A DNA stretch of 7,691 nucleotides. It comes from Halovenus sp. Lineage in GTDB: Archaea; Halobacteriota; Halobacteria; Halobacteriales; Haloarculaceae. This document shows, one piece after another, positions 1 to 5,704 of this stretch. The stretch covers positions 1-7,691 of the forward strand of contig JAQCNR010000316.1 of assembly GCA_028274925.1 (NCBI GenBank), given 5' to 3'. A program made the position numbers and the translations under genes. Under the pieces are notes generated by a model. The model worked only from the letters and a program-made list of their open reading frames with translations, had not been told where the DNA came from and made no database searches. Position 1 is the stretch's first letter; each line of letters starts with the position of its first letter.

Positions 1-1010
1 AACCACTCGTCCAGTCCATCGCCGACCGGCTGTTCGGGACTGAGCAGTCGGTCCGGGAGCGCTGTGCCGGCGTAGTACTGCGGGATGAACGCACCGAGCA
101 CCGCGCCGGGGTCTGAGGAGTCCGGCAGACCTGTACCGGCAGTCTCGTCGTCGGGCACTGCGAGGGAGTGCTGTTCGCGCTCGACTAACTGGCCACCCTC
201 GGCGCGCAACAGTGCAACCGTCGGCTCGGTACCGGCCAGCGACACGCCGAGCACGTCGGTTCGGCGACCATCGCTCTCGGCGCTGGTGACCGCCTCGCCG
301 CCGGTCTGACGAAACCGCTCGACGGCGTCGAGCATATCTCGGAGATTGGCCGCGCGCTCGAACCGTTCGTCCTGTGCGGCCTGTTCCATTTTGTTACTGA
401 GTGGTTCGGCCAGCACGCCCGTCTCGCCGTTGAAAAACCGCTCGACGGACTCGACATCTGCAAGATAGTCTTCGTGGCTAATCTCGCCAGTGCAGGGGGC
501 AGTACAGAGTCCAATATCGTAGTCGAGACAGGGCCGGTCTCGATTGGCGAACTTGTGGTCTGAACAGCCCCGCAGGCCGTAGACATCTCGGAGCGCCTTG
601 CAGACTGTCTCCACAGTTCCTTTCTCGGTGAAGGGGCCGAAGACGGTCGACCCGCTTTCGGGGTCGCGGGTGATCCGGAGTTGTGGATACTCGTGGCCGG
701 TCAGCGCCACCAGCGGGTAGGACTTGTCGTCTTTCAGCCGGACGTTGTACTTCGGCCGGTGGCGTTTGATGAGATTCGCCTCCAGCAACAGCGCCTGTGA
801 CTCGGTATCTGTGACGGCGATATCGAGGTCGTCAGCGCGGGCGACCATCTGGCGGATGCGCTCGCTGCGAGGATCGGCGTAGGACCGAACCCGGTCGCAC
901 AACTCGACGGCTTTGCCGACGTACAGCACCCGCTCGCCGTCGAGAAACTGGTAAACGCCGGGCTCCGTGGGCAGCGCCGACGCGCGCTCGCGGACGGTCT
1001 CCGCTTCCAT
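1..1010 (-). CDS. uvrC: UvrABC system protein C (excinuclease subunit), N-terminal 336 residues, cut by left edge
   Basis: UvrC is the nuclease of nucleotide excision repair. It is recruited by UvrB and cuts DNA on both sides of a lesion. The reading frame is open from an ATG at 1010 to the window edge; family members are usually about 580-620 residues, so a little over half is present. Residues 14-92 are a GIY-YIG nuclease domain: PGVYQF, VLYVGKA, then R40 and E77 (in LLLEANLIK), which match the catalytic Arg and Glu of bacterial UvrC. Four cysteines follow (C149, C161, C169, C173) with the spacing reported for the Fe-S ligands of E. coli UvrC. Residues about 200-235 form the UVR motif that contacts UvrB. 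From about residue 252 (DVLGVSL) the RNase H-like second nuclease domain begins; its catalytic Asp/His residues lie beyond the window. The upstream membrane-protein gene ends 39 bp before this ATG, with no strong TATA box between, so cotranscription is likely. Confidence 0.97.
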   Translation of the reverse strand, partial: MEAETVRERASALPTEPGVYQFLDGERVLYVGKAVELCDRVRSYADPRSERIRQMVARADDLDIAVTDTESQALLLEANLIKRHRPKYNVRLKDDKSYPLVALTGHEYPQLRITRDPESGSTVFGPFTEKGTVETVCKALRDVYGLRGCSDHKFANRDRPCLDYDIGLCTAPCTGEISHEDYLADVESVERFFNGETGVLAEPLSNKMEQAAQDERFERAANLRDMLDAVERFRQTGGEAVTSAESDGRRTDVLGVSLAGTEPTVALLRAEGGQLVEREQHSLAVPDDETAGTGLPDSSDPGAVLGAFIPQYYAGTALPDRLLSPEQPVGDGLDEW

Positions 1011-1049
1011 TGCTCGTCTGTAGGCGCTGGATTGGCTTTGGTCCGTCGC

Positions 1050-1679
1050 TTAGAAGATATCTTCCGGGAGCAGCGACGCCAACCGACCCGAGGAGTCCTC
1101 GGCGAGTTCGTCGATGATGATCGCCTCTTCGAGTGCTGTCACGGCAAAACCGGGGTCGTCTGGCCGGGGAACGTGGATATCCTCGCGGTCGCCAGCAACC
1201 GTGATGGCCAGCGTTGGCGTCCGCAACAGCCAGTACACCGCGAAGATGACCACGGCGACGAGCAATCCGAGCGCGCCGACCATCCGCATCAGGTCGTCGA
1301 GTTGTGTGAAGAAGTTCAACATCCCCTGTGCCATGCCGGCGATGCCGCTGGCTCCGGTCCCCTGCAACGATTGGGAGTCGAAACTGGCGCCGCCGATGAG
1401 TCCGCCGAAGTCGATGAACAGTCCTGCCAGCATGAGCATCGCGCTGTATATCCCATAGCGGATGCTCCGGGCGGCCAGACTCGTTCGTGCGAGTGCGCTG
1501 GTCGAGACGCCGGTGACGTTCGGCCGCTCAACTTGCTCGAAGTTCTCCCCGTCCATGGTTGGCGTGAACGTGAGAACGCGGTGGCTCGTCACGACAACTC
1601 GGGCCTCCTTGATGTCGACTACCTCCTCGACGGATTCGCTCTCGTACAGGAGGTCATCGACCTTTGACTGCCACCCCAT
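1050..1679 (-). CDS. Haloarchaeal two-helix membrane protein with PH-like flanking segments, function unknown
   Basis: The 209-residue protein is of a type I associate with haloarchaea but cannot name. Residues 1-60 are soluble and carry a beta-rich stretch (ARVVVTSHRVLTFTP, then FEQVERPNVTGV) that looks like the first half of a bacterial-type PH domain. Two hydrophobic segments follow, about 76-98 and 132-153, joined by a Gly/Ser-rich loop (about 98-130). The C-terminal part (LAITVAGDREDIHVPRP, then an acidic helix about 181-195) resembles the last strands and helix of a PH fold. No signal peptide, cysteines or catalytic motif is seen. The inferred topology is two membrane passes with both ends on the same side, probably cytoplasmic. 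The ATG at 1679 has a TATA-like element 23-28 bp upstream, consistent with leaderless transcription. It is the first gene of a probable two-gene unit with uvrC, although nothing in it points to DNA repair. Confidence 0.88.
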   Translation of the reverse strand: MGWQSKVDDLLYESESVEEVVDIKEARVVVTSHRVLTFTPTMDGENFEQVERPNVTGVSTSALARTSLAARSIRYGIYSAMLMLAGLFIDFGGLIGGASFDSQSLQGTGASGIAGMAQGMLNFFTQLDDLMRMVGALGLLVAVVIFAVYWLLRTPTLAITVAGDREDIHVPRPDDPGFAVTALEEAIIIDELAEDSSGRLASLLPEDIF

Positions 1680-1701
1680 ATCTACAAGTAGCGTGTCATT
1701 C

Positions 1702-1707
1702 GTTATG
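1702..1707 (-). promoter_or_regulatory. Candidate TATA box for the 1050-1679 gene
   Basis: Read on the minus strand the bases are CATAAC, 23-28 bp upstream of the ATG at 1679. This is the distance expected for a haloarchaeal TATA element driving a leaderless transcript. A second candidate (GATAATGG, 1720-1727) lies further out. A short inverted repeat, CTAC-AA-GTAG (1682-1691), sits between the box and the start codon. Confidence 0.45.
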
Positions 1708-1732
1708 AGTGCGACGGCCCATTATCGCTCGT

Positions 1733-1814
1733 GAAAAATACGATTTGCCGAATATTCGTTTCCAAGAACTCACTACGACCAGACCAAGACTGAGTATCAG
1801 AGCTCGTATTTTTC
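1733..1814. repeat. Perfect 11-bp inverted repeat spanning the divergent promoter region
   Basis: GAAAAATACGA at 1733-1743 is exactly reverse-complemented by TCGTATTTTTC at 1804-1814, with 60 bp between the arms. One arm lies upstream of the minus-strand membrane-protein gene and the other 25 bp upstream of the TATA candidate of the plus-strand small gene. The arms could be matched binding sites for one regulator on two divergent promoters; that role is inference. Confidence 0.5.
1749..1758. promoter_or_regulatory. 10-bp perfect palindrome CGAATATTCG, possible operator
   Basis: The ten bases are their own reverse complement and lie inside the divergent intergenic region, between the arms of the 11-bp inverted repeat. 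Short AT-centred palindromes of this kind often bind dimeric winged-helix or Lrp-type regulators in archaea, but no regulator gene is adjacent and the assignment is speculative. Confidence 0.3.
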
Positions 1815-1838
1815 GGCGGTGTAGACCGAACCCGGAGC

Positions 1839-1846
1839 ATACAACA
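1839..1846 (+). promoter_or_regulatory. Candidate TATA box for the 1869-2135 gene
   Basis: The bases CATACAAC lie 23-30 bp ahead of the ATG at 1869, the usual distance for a haloarchaeal leaderless promoter. AGGAG at 1846-1850 is too far from the start codon (18 bp) to be a convincing ribosome binding site. Confidence 0.4.
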
Positions 1847-1868
1847 GGAGTGAGCAGCAAGAACGTGT

Positions 1869-2135
1869 ATGACTGAGGAGCAACGGGTCTGGCTGGTCGA
1901 GCGCAGTTACGGCAACGACGAAGACCTAGTGACGCTCGTATTCGCAACGACAGACGGGGAGAAACACCGCAAAAAACAGCTCTCACACAACATGCTCTAC
2001 GGCAAGACGATCACCGCTGCCCGGGAGGAATCGCTCGACGACCTCGACGAGGTGAAAGACCCCGAGACTCGCGAACGGTACGCCAGCGAAGCCAGCCGAA
2101 TGGCCGAGAAACACGACCCCGACGACGAGGTCTAA
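1869..2135 (+). CDS. Small acidic haloarchaeal protein of unknown function (88 residues)
   Basis: The 88-residue protein resembles short conserved hypothetical proteins of haloarchaea, though I cannot give it a function. Residues 5-30 look like beta strands (QRVWLVERSYG, then LVTLVFATTDGE). A basic patch at 32-36 (KHRKK) is unusual in so acidic a proteome. Residues 47-80 look helical and charged (ETRERYASEASRMAEKH), and the tail is DPDDEV. There are no cysteines, membrane segments or recognisable DNA-binding motif. The ATG at 1869 is chosen because it follows a TATA candidate by about 26 bp. The gene faces ligA, and its TAA stop overlaps the ligA TAG stop. The basic patch could indicate nucleic-acid contact, but this is a guess. 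Confidence 0.85.
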   Translation: MTEEQRVWLVERSYGNDEDLVTLVFATTDGEKHRKKQLSHNMLYGKTITAAREESLDDLDEVKDPETRERYASEASRMAEKHDPDDEV

Positions 2136-4201
2136 CTCTCGACACCACGCTCGGCGAGTAACTCCCGGAACTCTGTCTCCGACAGCGTTGGCACGCCCTC
2201 AGCCGCGGCGTCGTCCCGTTTCGTCTGGCCCGGATTTTCGCCGACGACGAGATAATCCGTGTTCCCCGAGACGCTACTCGTTGCGTTCCCACCGTGGCTC
2301 TCGATGAGGTCCTGTGCCTCAGAACGCGTCATCTCTTCGAGTGAGCCGGTGAAGACGAACGTCTTACCTTCGAAAGAATCGCCACGCTCGGTGTCGTCCT
2401 CTTGCGGGTCGACGTGCTCAAGCAGGCGGTCGATTGCCGCCCCTGTCTCTTCGGTCTCGAAAAAGGTCCGAATTGCCTCGGCGACTTTCGGTCCCACGTC
2501 GGGCACCTCCTGTAACTGCTCTGCGCTGGCGGTCCGAATACCTTCGAAGGTTCCAAACTCCGCGGCGAGTGTTCGCGCGGTTGTCTGGCCGACTTCGGGA
2601 ACGCCGATGGCAGTCAGAAACGAGGCCAGCGGGGGTTCGCGGGTCGCCTCGATTTCTTCGAGGAGATTCTCTGCGCTCTGTTCGCCCCAGCCCTCCAACT
2701 CGGTCAGTTCCTCGACAGTGAGTTCGTAGAGGTCTGCTGGCTCTTCGACCAGTCCCGCTTCGATTAACTGCTCGACGCGCTGTTCGCCCAGTCCCTCGAT
2801 GTCGAGTGCGTCTCGCGTGGCGTAGTGCTGGATGGCCTGCTCGCGCTGGGCCGCACAGCCCAGTCCCGCGGGACAGAACGCCAGCGGCCCGTCTCGACTG
2901 ACTTCGGTTCCACACGCCGGGCAGGTGTCCGGAAACTCGAAGTGGCCCTCGTCGCCGTCGACAACCTCACTCACGTCAGGGATCACGTCTCCCGCTCGTT
3001 TGACGCGAACCTTGTCGCCGACATCGACGCCGAGGCGGGCAATCTCCTCGGGGTTGTGCAAACTGGCTCTGGAGACAGTCACGCCGCCAACGTCGACGGG
3101 GTCGAGCAGTGCGACCGGGGTGAGCCGGCCGGTTCGGCCAACCTGCACGACGATATCCCTGACCGTGGTCTCGCCGCTTCTGGCCGGGAACTTGTAGGCG
3201 AAGGCCCACCGCGGCGCGCGGGCAGTCGCCCCAAGTTGCTCGCAGTCCGCGCGATTATCCACTGAAATGACTGTCCCGTCGATTTCGTAATCGAGGTTGT
3301 CTCGCTGTTCGAGCAGTTTGTCACGGTAGGCGATGGCGTCTTCGATACTGTCGACGCGCTCGACGCGGTCGGCAACGCGCAACCCCCACTTCGGGAATTG
3401 CTCGTAAATGTCGCTATTGCGCTCGAAGGAAGTTGTGGAGTCGAGCACCGAGAAGAAGTAGACGGTCAGCGGTCGCTCGGCAACGACGCTCGGGTCGAGT
3501 TGGCGGAGCGTCCCGGCGGCGGCGTTTCGCGGGTTGGCAAACGGTTCCTTCCCTGCCTCGACGCGCTCGCGGTTGTGTTCCTGAAATGCCGCCCGAGGCA
3601 TCAGCGCCTCGCCGCGGACGGCCAGTTCCTCGGGGTAATCGCCGCGGAGTCGCTCGGGTACGGCGGGGATGGTCCGTACCTGCTCGGTCACGTCGTCGCC
3701 ACGTTCACCGTCACCTCGCGTTGCCGCTCGTTCGTATTGCCCCTCCTCGTAGACGATTTCGACAGAGAGTCCGTCGAATTTCGGCTCGCAGAAGTACTCG
3801 ACAGCGTCGACGCCGAGGTCACTTCGCACCCGGGCGTCGAACTCTCGAACCTCCGCAGCCTCGCCGCTCTGGTCGAGCGAGCGCATCACGGCGACGTGTT
3901 CGACAGTGTCGAGTTCGTCCACCGGGTCGGCCCCGACTCGCTGTGTCGGGCTTCCATCGGTATCGAGTTCGAACTCCGCTTCCAACTGTTGCAGTCGGTC
4001 GAACAGCGCGTCGTAGGTCCGGTCACCGATCACTGGCTCTGCCGCGACGTAGTACCGGTAGTCGTGATACCGGATGGCCTCGCGCAACTGGGCTGCCTGT
4101 TCGCGGGCCTGTTCGGCGTCGAGTTCTTCGACCGGTGTAAACGCTGTTTCCGGGTCCGCAACGTAGGGATTATCTGCTGGTTCCTGCTCGGCTGTCTCCA
4201 T
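2132..4201 (-). CDS. ligA: NAD+-dependent DNA ligase LigA (LigN of haloarchaea)
   Basis: This enzyme seals 5'-phosphate/3'-OH nicks using NAD+ as adenylate donor, in Okazaki fragment joining and repair. At 689 residues it is complete and slightly longer than E. coli LigA (671) because of an acidic N-terminal extension. Numbered from the chosen ATG: the NMN-binding Ia domain has the Y-Y...D60..Y63-D64 signature. The adenylation motif is EPKFDG with catalytic K141. RGDG and RGE (E198) follow, then FANPRNAAAGTLRQL, motif IV EIDG (306-309) and YKFPA with K337. The OB fold has VQVGRTG and SRASLHN. Zinc-finger cysteines are C427, C430, C443 and C449. Helix-hairpin-helix repeats occupy about 455-590 and a BRCT domain 609-686. 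An in-frame TTG nine bases upstream exists, but the ATG at 4201 is preferred because a TATA element lies 24-29 bp before it. NAD+ ligases are bacterial; haloarchaea are thought to have acquired theirs by lateral transfer, and H. volcanii LigN has been characterised biochemically. Confidence 0.98.
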   Translation of the reverse strand: METAEQEPADNPYVADPETAFTPVEELDAEQAREQAAQLREAIRYHDYRYYVAAEPVIGDRTYDALFDRLQQLEAEFELDTDGSPTQRVGADPVDELDTVEHVAVMRSLDQSGEAAEVREFDARVRSDLGVDAVEYFCEPKFDGLSVEIVYEEGQYERAATRGDGERGDDVTEQVRTIPAVPERLRGDYPEELAVRGEALMPRAAFQEHNRERVEAGKEPFANPRNAAAGTLRQLDPSVVAERPLTVYFFSVLDSTTSFERNSDIYEQFPKWGLRVADRVERVDSIEDAIAYRDKLLEQRDNLDYEIDGTVISVDNRADCEQLGATARAPRWAFAYKFPARSGETTVRDIVVQVGRTGRLTPVALLDPVDVGGVTVSRASLHNPEEIARLGVDVGDKVRVKRAGDVIPDVSEVVDGDEGHFEFPDTCPACGTEVSRDGPLAFCPAGLGCAAQREQAIQHYATRDALDIEGLGEQRVEQLIEAGLVEEPADLYELTVEELTELEGWGEQSAENLLEEIEATREPPLASFLTAIGVPEVGQTTARTLAAEFGTFEGIRTASAEQLQEVPDVGPKVAEAIRTFFETEETGAAIDRLLEHVDPQEDDTERGDSFEGKTFVFTGSLEEMTRSEAQDLIESHGGNATSSVSGNTDYLVVGENPGQTKRDDAAAEGVPTLSETEFRELLAERGVES

Positions 4202-4224
4202 CGCCAGCAATGTAGGGTGGCAGC

Positions 4225-4230
4225 GTAAAA
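4225..4230 (-). promoter_or_regulatory. TATA box of ligA
   Basis: On the minus strand the bases are TTTTAC within ACATTTTACG, 24-29 bp upstream of the ligA ATG at 4201. The spacing predicts a leaderless or nearly leaderless transcript and decides between the ATG at 4201 and the in-frame TTG at 4210. Confidence 0.55.
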
Positions 4231-4283
4231 TGTCCGGCGGGTTCGATACGTCGACAGCCGCCGCTCACGAGTTGGCGGCCAAT

Positions 4284-4289
4284 AAAAAA
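4284..4289 (-). terminator. T-tract terminator after the 45-residue ORF
   Basis: On the minus strand a run of six T (GTTTTTTATT) lies 31 bases after the TAG stop at 4321. Archaeal transcription commonly ends at such T-tracts without a hairpin. A GCCGCC/GGCGGC inverted repeat (4257-4279) lies just beyond it in the direction of transcription, the opposite order to a bacterial intrinsic terminator. Confidence 0.45.
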
Positions 4290-4320
4290 CTGCAGGGAGT
4301 GCGTAACGTGACTTCTGCCC

Positions 4321-4458
4321 CTAGTCTTCGTCTTCGTCCTCGTCGCCCCCATCGGTCACGAGTTCCGTCTCGGCACTGCTGTCTTCGTTCAGGAACTCTG
4401 GGTCGGACTCGGTCTGTTCTTCGATGCTGTCGTCCCGGTATGAGAACCCATGGCACAT
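4321..4458 (-). CDS. Acidic microprotein of 45 residues with N-terminal MCHGF
   Basis: An ATG at 4458 opens a 45-codon frame ending in TAG. The peptide starts MCHGFSYRDD and ends in an unbroken Asp/Glu run (DEDEDED). Nineteen of 45 residues are Asp or Glu, with one Arg and no Lys. Cys2 and His3 are the only obvious metal-binding candidates. Very short haloarchaeal proteins starting Met-Cys-His are familiar to me, so I favour a real gene, but its function is unknown. Support comes from an AT-rich promoter-like stretch about 35-45 bp upstream and a T6 tract after the stop, which bracket it as an independent unit between the aminotransferase and ligA. The alternative is a chance ORF, because GA-rich acidic codons are easily produced in this genome. 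Confidence 0.55.
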   Translation of the reverse strand: MCHGFSYRDDSIEEQTESDPEFLNEDSSAETELVTDGGDEDEDED

Positions 4459-4490
4459 GGTTCACAAATTAGTTGGTCTGGACGCTCTTG

Positions 4491-4505
4491 AAAGTTTTGT
4501 AAAAA
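4491..4505 (-). terminator. T-tract terminator of the aminotransferase gene, overlapping an AT-rich promoter-like element
   Basis: On the minus strand, T5 (4505-4501) follows the aminotransferase stop by about 35 bases and is preceded by a weak stem (GATAG/CTATC, 4508-4532). The same AT-rich stretch (TTTTTACAAAACTTT) could serve as the TATA region for the 45-residue ORF starting at 4458, leaving a leader of roughly a dozen bases. The two readings are not exclusive. Confidence 0.4.
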
Positions 4506-4539
4506 CAGATAGTCAGATTTGGTGACGCTATCGCGGTTC

Positions 4540-5640
4540 TCAGAGGTCGGCCACGTCTTCGATGGCGTCGGTGAGTTCGGTGATGCTCTCGACGGTGTGT
4601 TCGCCCATGTGACCGATACGGAAACTGTCCTCGCTAATGTCGCCGTAGCCACTGGAGAAGGCGAAATCGTACTCCTCCGAGACCTGTTCGACGGTTTCCG
4701 CGACGTTGATTCCCTGCGTGTTCTCGACGCAGGTCACGGTCTGGGATTCGTAGCCCTCCTCGGGGAACAGGCCGAAGTGCTCACGTGCCCAGTCGCGGGT
4801 GTACTCGGCCATCTCCTGGTGGCGCTGGTTGCGGGCGTCGTGGCCCTCTTCGAGCATGTGTTTCATCTGCTTGCGGTAGGCGAGCATGATTGGAATCGCT
4901 GGCGTGGAGTGGGTCTGGCCCTTCCGGTTGTAGTAATCGAGACAGCGCTGGAACCCGCCGTACCACGACGACTCCTCTTTGTCCACTTCGCGCTCGTAGG
5001 CGTCGTCGCTGACGGTACAGACCGCAAGCCCCGGCGGCATCGCGAAGGCTTTCTGGGTCGACGTGAAGATGGCGTCGATGTTGTGGCCCTCGATGTCGAT
5101 GAAATCCCCCCCGAGACAGGAGATAGCGTCGACGACGAAGTAGGTGTCTGGGTAGTCACCGAGCAGGTCACCAATCTCTTCGACAGGGTTGCGGACGCCG
5201 GTCGAGGTTTCGTTCATCACCATCCCGACAGCGTCGTAGTCGTTTTCGTCGAGTGCGTCACGGATATCCTCGGGTTTGACGGCCTGTCCCCAGTCGTACT
5301 CGACGCGGTCGACAGCCTTGCCGAGTCGCTCGGCGACGTTTGCCTGTCGCTCGCTGAAGGCTCCGCTGGTTGGGACGAGCATCTGTTCGTCGACGAGATT
5401 CAGCGTCGTCGACTCCCAGAACTCGGTCCCCGACGCGGTCAGGACGATGACCTCCTGGTCGGTATCGAGAAACTCCTTGGTGTCCTCGACAATCGTGGTG
5501 TAGAGGTCAGTCATCCGGTCCATCCGGTGGCCGAACATCGGTTCAGCCATCGCCTCGATCACGTCTTCGCGGACCTCCGTCGGCCCCGGCAGATACAGCG
5601 TCTTCTCCTGATAATCGCCTGTGTATTCCTGTTTGTTCAC
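4540..5640 (-). CDS. Class V PLP aminotransferase, alanine-glyoxylate / serine-pyruvate type
   Basis: This is a fold-type I pyridoxal-phosphate enzyme. The family moves amino groups between small substrates such as alanine, serine, glyoxylate and pyruvate, and some members use ureidoglycine; the exact substrate here is not decidable. Numbered from the preferred GTG start: PGPTEVRE near the N-terminus, GHRMDRM, the cofactor phosphate-binding ASGTEFWES (about 69-77), D171 in VDAISCLGG (pairs with the pyridine nitrogen), the Schiff-base K197 in TSTQKAFAMPPGLAV, and R341 in FRIGHMG, which binds the substrate carboxylate. All key residues are present and the length is normal. Two starts are possible. 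An ATG at 5679 gives 379 residues. The GTG at 5640 gives 366, has a GAGGTG ribosome-binding match six bases upstream, and lies about 30 bp downstream of the transcription start predicted from a TATA-like element at 5691-5700; that start would fall after the ATG. It follows rimI on the same strand. Confidence 0.93.
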   Translation of the reverse strand: MNKQEYTGDYQEKTLYLPGPTEVREDVIEAMAEPMFGHRMDRMTDLYTTIVEDTKEFLDTDQEVIVLTASGTEFWESTTLNLVDEQMLVPTSGAFSERQANVAERLGKAVDRVEYDWGQAVKPEDIRDALDENDYDAVGMVMNETSTGVRNPVEEIGDLLGDYPDTYFVVDAISCLGGDFIDIEGHNIDAIFTSTQKAFAMPPGLAVCTVSDDAYEREVDKEESSWYGGFQRCLDYYNRKGQTHSTPAIPIMLAYRKQMKHMLEEGHDARNQRHQEMAEYTRDWAREHFGLFPEEGYESQTVTCVENTQGINVAETVEQVSEEYDFAFSSGYGDISEDSFRIGHMGEHTVESITELTDAIEDVADL

Positions 5641-5646
5641 GGAAAC

Positions 5647-5652
5647 CACCTC
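5647..5652 (-). promoter_or_regulatory. Shine-Dalgarno match supporting a GTG start at 5640
   Basis: On the minus strand GAGGTG, complementary to the 16S rRNA tail (CACCTC), lies six bases upstream of GTG at 5640. The alternative ATG at 5679 has no such match. Confidence 0.5.
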
Positions 5653-5690
5653 GTCGTGTAGGCTACCCTGCGAGGGCATCGGGTATGGGA

Positions 5691-5700
5691 GTTTTGATTA
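5691..5700 (-). promoter_or_regulatory. TATA-like element ahead of the aminotransferase gene
   Basis: On the minus strand the bases TAATCAAAAC lie in the gap after the rimI stop. Transcription starting about 26 bp downstream would begin near 5670, inside the longer reading frame, which fits translation from GTG 5640. It would also allow expression independent of rimI. Confidence 0.35.
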
Positions 5701-5704
5701 GGGC

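Noticed and set aside
1032..1667. A 211-codon plus-strand open frame opposite the membrane-protein gene
   Set aside because: The minus-strand frame has membrane segments, PH-like strands and a promoter; the plus-strand product is rich in Arg, His and Cys with no recognisable motif.
4202..4210. Upstream in-frame TTG start for ligA adding three residues
   Set aside because: The TATA element at 4225-4230 places a leaderless start at the ATG 4201, and TTG starts are rare in haloarchaea.
3398..4228. A 276-codon plus-strand open frame antisense to ligA
   Set aside because: It is a shadow of the ligase frame with no recognised family motif and a non-haloarchaeal composition.
4257..4279. GCCGCC/GGCGGC inverted repeat as a bacterial-style intrinsic terminator
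   Set aside because: For minus-strand transcription the T-tract comes before the stem rather than after it, and no plus-strand gene ends here.
4519..5661. A 380-codon plus-strand open frame antisense to the aminotransferase
   Set aside because: Its translation shows no recognisable domain and mirrors the codon pattern of the minus-strand aminotransferase, which has every family motif. Long antisense frames are a normal by-product of high-GC haloarchaeal genes.
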